The position numbers and the translations under genes were made by a program. 64,000 nucleotides of DNA from JAWKWH01 sp963669455 (GTDB lineage Bacteria; Pseudomonadota; Alphaproteobacteria; Rhizobiales; Rhizobiaceae), in the NCBI GenBank assembly GCA_963669455.1, contig OY770026.1:1550001-1614000 (forward strand), in the 5' to 3' direction. This document shows positions 59,728 through 64,000 of this stretch, in pieces. Below the pieces are notes generated by a model. That model ran no database searches. It saw only the letters and a list, made by a program, of their open reading frames with translations, and was not told the DNA's origin. Numbering within the stretch: position 1 is the first letter of the stretch; each line of letters begins with the position of its first letter.

Positions 59728-60972
59728 ATGTTGTTTGATGAGCCGGTCGCCCGTGTGGGTGCGATGACAATCACGCTTGGAGATGCGCTGCTAGCCGTTG
59801 GGTGCGTGGGCGCCGTTGTTGTGCTGTTGCTGGCGGTTGGCCTTATCCGCGCCTCGCGGGCGCGCAGGTTTTCTGCCGAGGAGGCGGAGGAGCGTGCGCG
59901 CCGGGCCGAGGAGCGCATGGCCGAGATTTTAAAGGCCCAGGCCGAGATGCAGGGCCGCATGGGCGCGATGGCGGAGGTGTTTGGCTCGCGCCAGGCCGAT
60001 CTCAACAAGGCTATCGGCGAACGGCTTGACGGGATGACGACGCGGCTTGGGCATTCCATGAGTGAGCAGACGAAGTCGACCCATGAAAATCTGGCCAGGC
60101 TGCAGGAACGGCTGGCGGTGATCGATACCGCGCAAAACAATATCCAGTCGCTGGCAAACCAGGTGGTTGAACTACAGTCGATCCTGTCGAACAAGCAGAC
60201 GCGCGGCGCATTTGGCCAAAACCGGATGGAGGCGATCATTGCCGATGGTCTGCCGATTGGCGCTTATGAATTCCAGGCAAAACTGTCCAACGGCAATGTC
60301 CCCGATTGTCTGGTACGTATGCCAAATGACGCGCCGTTGCTGGTTGTCGACGCGAAATTTCCGCTTGAGAGCTGGAATGCCATCCGTGCTGCGGCGGCAG
60401 GTGATGAGGGCGCTGCAAAGCAGGCGGCACAGCAGTTTCAGCGCGACATTAAGGTGCACATCAATGCTATTTCGACAAAATATCTGATTCCCGGTGAAAC
60501 TCAGGATACGGCCTTTATGTTTGTGCCATCGGAATCGATCTTTGCCGATATTTACGAGAAATTTGAGGGCCTGGTTCAAAAGGCACATCAGGCTCGTGTT
60601 GTCATCGTATCGCCATCATTGTTGATGCTGTCCGTGCAGGTGATGCAGGCGCTGTTGAAGGATGCACGCATGCGCGAACAGGCCCATCTGATTCGTGACG
60701 AGGTGATGAAGCTCATGAAAGACCTGTCGTTGCTTGATGACCGGGTTGCCAAACTGGCTACGCATTTTGGTCAGGCTGGCCGTGATATCGAGCAAATCCA
60801 GATTTCCACCGGAAAACTTACCCGGCGCGGCACCAAGATCGAGACGCTCGAATTCGAACCCACACAAGCGCCTCAGCCTTCCGCCGAAGCCAGTGCTGAT
60901 GGCAAGGATGGGGGCGATGGCGATGAAACCGCCAAGCCGCAGCTGATCAGCGTCAAGGGTGGGGCAGGGTGA
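59728..60972 (+). CDS. rmuC: DNA recombination protein RmuC
   Basis: 414 residues. An N-terminal membrane span (LLAVGCVGAVVVLLLAVGLI) is followed by a long Glu/Arg/Ala-rich coiled coil (~50-150), then the RmuC nuclease-like domain: RGAFGQNRMEAIIADGLPIG, LVVDAKFPLESWNAIRAAA, YLIPGETQDTAFMFVPSESI, VSPSLLMLSVQVMQALLKDA. Family members restrain recombination at inverted repeats. Next to def in the conserved rhizobial order. Confidence 0.93.
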   Translation: MLFDEPVARVGAMTITLGDALLAVGCVGAVVVLLLAVGLIRASRARRFSAEEAEERARRAEERMAEILKAQAEMQGRMGAMAEVFGSRQADLNKAIGERLDGMTTRLGHSMSEQTKSTHENLARLQERLAVIDTAQNNIQSLANQVVELQSILSNKQTRGAFGQNRMEAIIADGLPIGAYEFQAKLSNGNVPDCLVRMPNDAPLLVVDAKFPLESWNAIRAAAAGDEGAAKQAAQQFQRDIKVHINAISTKYLIPGETQDTAFMFVPSESIFADIYEKFEGLVQKAHQARVVIVSPSLLMLSVQVMQALLKDARMREQAHLIRDEVMKLMKDLSLLDDRVAKLATHFGQAGRDIEQIQISTGKLTRRGTKIETLEFEPTQAPQPSAEASADGKDGGDGDETAKPQLISVKGGAG

Positions 60973-61035
60973 ACTCTGTCGCCGGGTGATGGTGCTGGCC
61001 ATCAATGCGCCCGATTTTAGGGAGGTTACGGCTGT

Positions 61036-61665
61036 TCAGTCATTGTCGTTGAGACCGGCGCCAGCTCCGGCCAGGCGTGAGGATTCTGTTGCCGGTGCAT
61101 AGGTTCTTGCAGCAAAAAAGCCCAGTCTTGCGATAGCATCGGCTTCGCTGTCAGGCACTCTTTCGTGCAAACGGCCGGGGGAAAACGCATCATCGTTGAT
61201 GGCGCTGACACAGCAGGTGGCATGCCCGGTCAACAGCGCTTCGGGGTTAACCGATGTTTGCATGCTGCCGCCATTGAGGAGAATGGACACTTCGCCCCAT
61301 TTCAGCTTGCACCCGCGTGATGAGGCGACCGTTGCGATGAAGGGAGCAAGCAGCAGCGGTTGGTATAGTTTTCCAGGCCCGGAACCGCTGCATTGGTTTT
61401 TGTCTATCAGCCTTGCGCCGAGCTCAATTGGATTGAGCACGCCCGTCGGCCCGCCGACCTCGCTGAAATGCCGGATTGGCAAACAGTCTTCGGGGCTTTC
61501 TGCCTGCCATTCCAACAGGGCTGCAAGCGCTCTAAGCCCGGGCGCGCCGCGCCGTTGCAACCAGTGAACGGCAAAGCCGGCCTCTTCTGCCAGGCCCCAG
61601 CTCATGCCGCTGCCAGATGCCGCTTTAACGGCCAGGGTTTTCGTTTCACCGAGTGACCAGCTCAT
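61036..61665 (-). CDS. DUF3726-family protein
   Basis: About 209 residues from ATG 61665 (GGAGG upstream; ATG 61668 is too close). The pattern SWSLGETKTLAVKAASGSGM, GLAEEAGFAVHWLQRRGAPG and ARLGFFAARTYAPATESSRL-AGAGAGLNDND at the end is that of DUF3726, soluble proteins without known activity. Related proteins have a C-terminal GAGAGLxDND motif. It overlaps the end of the upstream 567-residue gene and is the last of a leftward cluster with a membrane dipeptidase gene. Confidence 0.75.
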   Translation of the reverse strand: MSWSLGETKTLAVKAASGSGMSWGLAEEAGFAVHWLQRRGAPGLRALAALLEWQAESPEDCLPIRHFSEVGGPTGVLNPIELGARLIDKNQCSGSGPGKLYQPLLLAPFIATVASSRGCKLKWGEVSILLNGGSMQTSVNPEALLTGHATCCVSAINDDAFSPGRLHERVPDSEADAIARLGFFAARTYAPATESSRLAGAGAGLNDND

Positions 61666-63368
61666 CATGCCTCCATAGGCGGATAACAAAAATCATCAGG
61701 GTCGGTTTCCGCCAGTTCATCGGGGAAGGGCGCGCCCTGGTACATGTTTATTCGTACCCAGCGATCTGACCGGGGATCGAATTTGGTTGCGCCGAAAAAC
61801 GCCAGTTTGCAACGCAGCAGATCAATCGGGAGCATATCAGCGGCTATCGTGTTGTCGCGGATTTCAGCATAGGGAAATTTCTCGGTAATCTGCGCCCGGC
61901 GCACGATGTGGCGATGTTCGGGATGATGGGTGAGAAACTCCCATATGCCGGCGTCACCGTTCCATTTTTCGAGCGCCTTAAAGGCTGCAGCCGCATCGCG
62001 GCCCGGCGCCAGGGGCTGCTCCCATGTTTCGAGATCTTCCTCGAACCGTTCGGCAAGCCTCGGTTCGAGCTTTTCTTCCGATGTGTACCAAAGGCGTGCG
62101 CAGGCAGATTTTTCGCTGAAATCGGTTCTAAGCGCCCAGCCATAGATCGTCTCGAACAGATGCCGCAGATGCGAGACGGTCATCGAGCCGTCTATCCGGT
62201 GGGCTGCCGCTTCGTCTGCCGACAGGGTTTCGGCCAGATCATCGACCAGCGGTCCGTGGGCATCGATCATCAGCGAGACGATCTGCTCCTGCGCCTCAAG
62301 GCACAGCGTATTTTCCGCCCATTGATAGAGTTTGTCCCAGGGAAGATGCCCGTTGATGGGACTGCGCCGCAAATGACGATCGGTTCTTTCCAGATCGTGT
62401 CTCAGCGCCTCAATGTCTCCGGCCTGATATTCGCTTTCAGTGTGCCATTCCTTCGCGTTTATCGAGGCGCGGGCGAGAAGGTTTTGAAATTTTGCGATGG
62501 CTTTGCCGTTTGCAGTTTCTAGCGTGCGGATGCGGGCCAGAGCCGTTTCGCGGGCATTAATCCAGGCATGAAGCAGCGAGGGGTGGTTGATCAGATAGGG
62601 TGCGATCCCCAAACCGGTGGAGTTTCCGACGCCAAAACGCCGGCGCAGATCCGGGTCGAGCACAATTGCTGTTTCCGGCGAGCGCATCTTTGCCAGATGT
62701 TCGACCATATCCAGGGTGAACTCGCGAACCAGATAGACCAGCAGCATTTCCGGGCGGAAGGAGCCTGCGAATTCCGGCCGGCCGGCCCAATTGTCGCGGT
62801 CGGCGGCGCCAAATTTCCCCGAGCCGTAAACAGCTGTTGTTCGCATCAGATAGCCGACACGTTCTATGTCGAGGCGTTCCGGTTGCCTGCCTCCGGAGAG
62901 GCAGTCGACGACATACTCAAACAGACGGACGGAGCGGTTTGCCCTGGCCAGCGACAGTTCCGTTTGCGAGATGCGGCCTGCTTCCTGAAAGGGTACGTTT
63001 CTCGACAGGCGTTCGATATCGGCCTTGCCTGGCACCCCATCGAAGAGTGTGAAGGTTGCGTCCCAGGCATCGGCAATTACCCGGTCGGACCGTTTTTCGG
63101 GCGGCAGGTCATGGGCAAAGGCAACCAGCGTATAGGTTCGCGGGCTACCGGTGGTGCGGGTGGCGCTGTAGGTGGCCACCCCGACGCCCTTGGCGTCGAT
63201 CTCCCAGATGGGGCGATCGAAGGCCCATTTGTATTGCTTCAGGTTTCGAAGCAGGACTTGCATGAAGCTCAACCGGCTGTGGTGAAACGAGCCCAAACGT
63301 TTGAGCTTCATCACCATGTCTGGAGAACGCAGAGCAAGTTTTGCCGCTGGTTCCTTTTGGGCGCTCAT
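61665..63368 (-). CDS. Conserved protein of unknown function (567 residues)
   Basis: Soluble protein without signal peptide or membrane spans. I do not recognise a family. Visible features: a basic start (KLALRSPDMVMKLKRLGSFH, HSRLSFMQVLLRNLKQYKWA), a beta-rich stretch near residues 50-90 (WEIDAKGVGVATYSATRT), then mostly helical sequence with YLMRTTAVYGSGKFGAADRD, PEMLLVYLVREFTLDMVEHL and GIAPYLINHPSLLHAWINAR. Coupled to DUF3726 by overlap (ATGATGA) and to a small upstream frame by ATGA. A shared role with the dipeptidase is likely; in other bacteria such dipeptidase genes lie with glycine-betaine/dimethylglycine catabolism genes, so a link to methylated amine use is possible. Confidence 0.65.
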   Translation of the reverse strand: MSAQKEPAAKLALRSPDMVMKLKRLGSFHHSRLSFMQVLLRNLKQYKWAFDRPIWEIDAKGVGVATYSATRTTGSPRTYTLVAFAHDLPPEKRSDRVIADAWDATFTLFDGVPGKADIERLSRNVPFQEAGRISQTELSLARANRSVRLFEYVVDCLSGGRQPERLDIERVGYLMRTTAVYGSGKFGAADRDNWAGRPEFAGSFRPEMLLVYLVREFTLDMVEHLAKMRSPETAIVLDPDLRRRFGVGNSTGLGIAPYLINHPSLLHAWINARETALARIRTLETANGKAIAKFQNLLARASINAKEWHTESEYQAGDIEALRHDLERTDRHLRRSPINGHLPWDKLYQWAENTLCLEAQEQIVSLMIDAHGPLVDDLAETLSADEAAAHRIDGSMTVSHLRHLFETIYGWALRTDFSEKSACARLWYTSEEKLEPRLAERFEEDLETWEQPLAPGRDAAAAFKALEKWNGDAGIWEFLTHHPEHRHIVRRAQITEKFPYAEIRDNTIAADMLPIDLLRCKLAFFGATKFDPRSDRWVRINMYQGAPFPDELAETDPDDFCYPPMEA

Positions 63369-63565
63369 ATTGCTTGTTCCTTTGTCGCTTGTGGCCAGGC
63401 TGACGGGTCGCCCGGCAGTTGATCATCGAACCACACCGCAACACGTTGATTTCCGGCTTGTCCAATGCGCTTTTGGTCGCCTTGCCGCCCGGTTCCGTAT
63501 CGGAATCCATCGGTGCGCCGGTCATTGATCCTCTCCCTTTTAGCGGGTGGTAATTGTCCGTTCAT
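63365..63565 (-). CDS. Small hypothetical protein, start and frame uncertain
   Basis: A 66-codon frame from ATG 63565 ends RVAVWFDDQLPGDPSAWPQA-TKEQAI, with its stop overlapping the ATG of the 567-residue gene (ATGA), which suggests coupling. A different frame starting at ATG 63525 has the far better ribosome site (GGGAGAGGATCA) and reads MTGAPMDSDTEPGGKATKSA-LDKPEINVLR before running into the next gene out of frame. The two halves may be one gene with a frameshift near 63450, or only one frame may be real. Confidence 0.35.
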   Translation of the reverse strand: MNGQLPPAKRERINDRRTDGFRYGTGRQGDQKRIGQAGNQRVAVWFDDQLPGDPSAWPQATKEQAI

Positions 63566-63606
63566 TTTTGCACCATCCAGCCGCAAGCCGATTACAGGTC
63601 AATCCA

Positions 63607-64000
63607 TTATTCTTTGGCGCCAAAGCTCCTGTCGTAGAAATTCAGCCAGTTTTCTCCCATGATGCCCGCGATCTCATCTGGCAAGAATCCAACGGTTTCC
63701 AGACCTTTGGCGATGTTTTTAAAATCACGATTGTCGCGAAACCAGCCGGGTTGATCCATGAAGCCGGCATTGTCGGCAGACCCTTCACCGTAGTCGATTT
63801 CTTTGGTCCAGCGCCCGACACGCATCCATTCCACCACCGAATCCGGCTGGTCTTGGCACAGATCGGAGCCGATGCCGATTTTGTCTGCGCCCATCAGTTC
63901 TGCGGTTTTCGCGATCATCGCGCAAAAACTGTCGAGTGTGCAGTCGGACTTGCCTTTCAGGTGATGCGGGTACATCGAAAATCCGAGCATGCCGCCGGAT
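63607..64000 (-). CDS. Membrane dipeptidase (renal dipeptidase family M19), C-terminal part
   Basis: The frame enters from the window end as GGMLGFSMYPHHLKG and has 127+ residues. ADKIGIGSDLCQDQ contains the GIGSD metal/active-site segment of M19 dipeptidases (usual form: G-x-D-x-D/GSDFDG). GFLPDEIAGIMGENWLNFYD, usual form IxGxNxLR, is the conserved C-terminal helix. Proteins of this family hydrolyse dipeptides; a subgroup is encoded with dimethylglycine/sarcosine catabolism genes. The N-terminus is outside the window. Confidence 0.85.
   Translation of the reverse strand, partial: SGGMLGFSMYPHHLKGKSDCTLDSFCAMIAKTAELMGADKIGIGSDLCQDQPDSVVEWMRVGRWTKEIDYGEGSADNAGFMDQPGWFRDNRDFKNIAKGLETVGFLPDEIAGIMGENWLNFYDRSFGAKE

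Noticed and set aside
1..64000. CRISPR arrays, prophage, rRNA operons
   Set aside because: No regularly spaced direct repeats, phage structural genes or rRNA sequence were seen on either strand.

Overview
The window reads as chromosomal DNA of an alphaproteobacterium of the order Hyphomicrobiales (Rhizobiales). The main evidence is the housekeeping block at 44.4-61.0 kb (rpmH, rnpA, yidC, engB, argB, dapD, dapE, truA, fmt, def, rmuC), together with succinylase-type DapD, DUF817, DUF3726, GcvA-like LysR and SmoK/UgpC-type ABC genes. No rRNA, CRISPR array or phage module was seen. One tRNA gene is present: tRNA-Arg(ACG), minus strand, 31062-31138.

Layout. 1-7.2 kb: a divergent LysR regulator (cut by the window edge) faces a betaine-type ABC importer (binding protein, ATPase, one fused double permease) that runs into a DUF1989-GcvT fusion enzyme, suggesting uptake and demethylation of a methylated amine or sulfonium compound. 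7.2-7.7 kb: a 451-bp dispersed element, repeated at 52.7 kb. 7.9-13.7 kb: an EamA exporter and a type I secretion operon (ABC, HlyD, TolC) without a visible substrate gene. 13.9-30.7 kb: two carbohydrate operons on either side of an RpiR regulator. The leftward one encodes E1-alpha, E1-beta, a transaldolase-family protein, E2 and transketolase. The rightward one encodes a CUT1 sugar importer, a transglutaminase-like protein, an FGGY kinase, a truncated VOC gene, a class II aldolase and a CbbY-like phosphatase. Shared GGTGGAAATTT-like boxes lie in front of both operons.

31.1-40.2 kb is the most unusual part. After the tRNA, a short palindromic repeat and a broken IS3-family transposase gene, an AT-richer tightly overlapping eight-gene operon (32175-40154) encodes a cysteine-synthase-like PLP enzyme, a Glu/Leu-dehydrogenase-like protein, two related SAM methyltransferases, a GNAT-like acetyltransferase, a DUF3291 protein, an MFS transporter and an aspartoacylase-like zinc hydrolase. 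No NRPS or PKS genes are present. It looks like a horizontally acquired pathway for a small amino-acid-derived metabolite; I do not recognise it as a described system.

40.3-64 kb returns to typical chromosomal genes: an orphan histidine kinase with a FAD disulfide oxidoreductase and a VTT membrane protein, then ribosome/membrane biogenesis, lysine and arginine biosynthesis, tRNA modification and initiation genes, a VapBC pair with a double palindromic operator, a cold-shock gene with terminator, and finally a DUF3726 / unknown 567-residue protein / membrane dipeptidase cluster cut by the window end. A family of short repeats ending in CTCTAG is scattered through the intergenic spaces.
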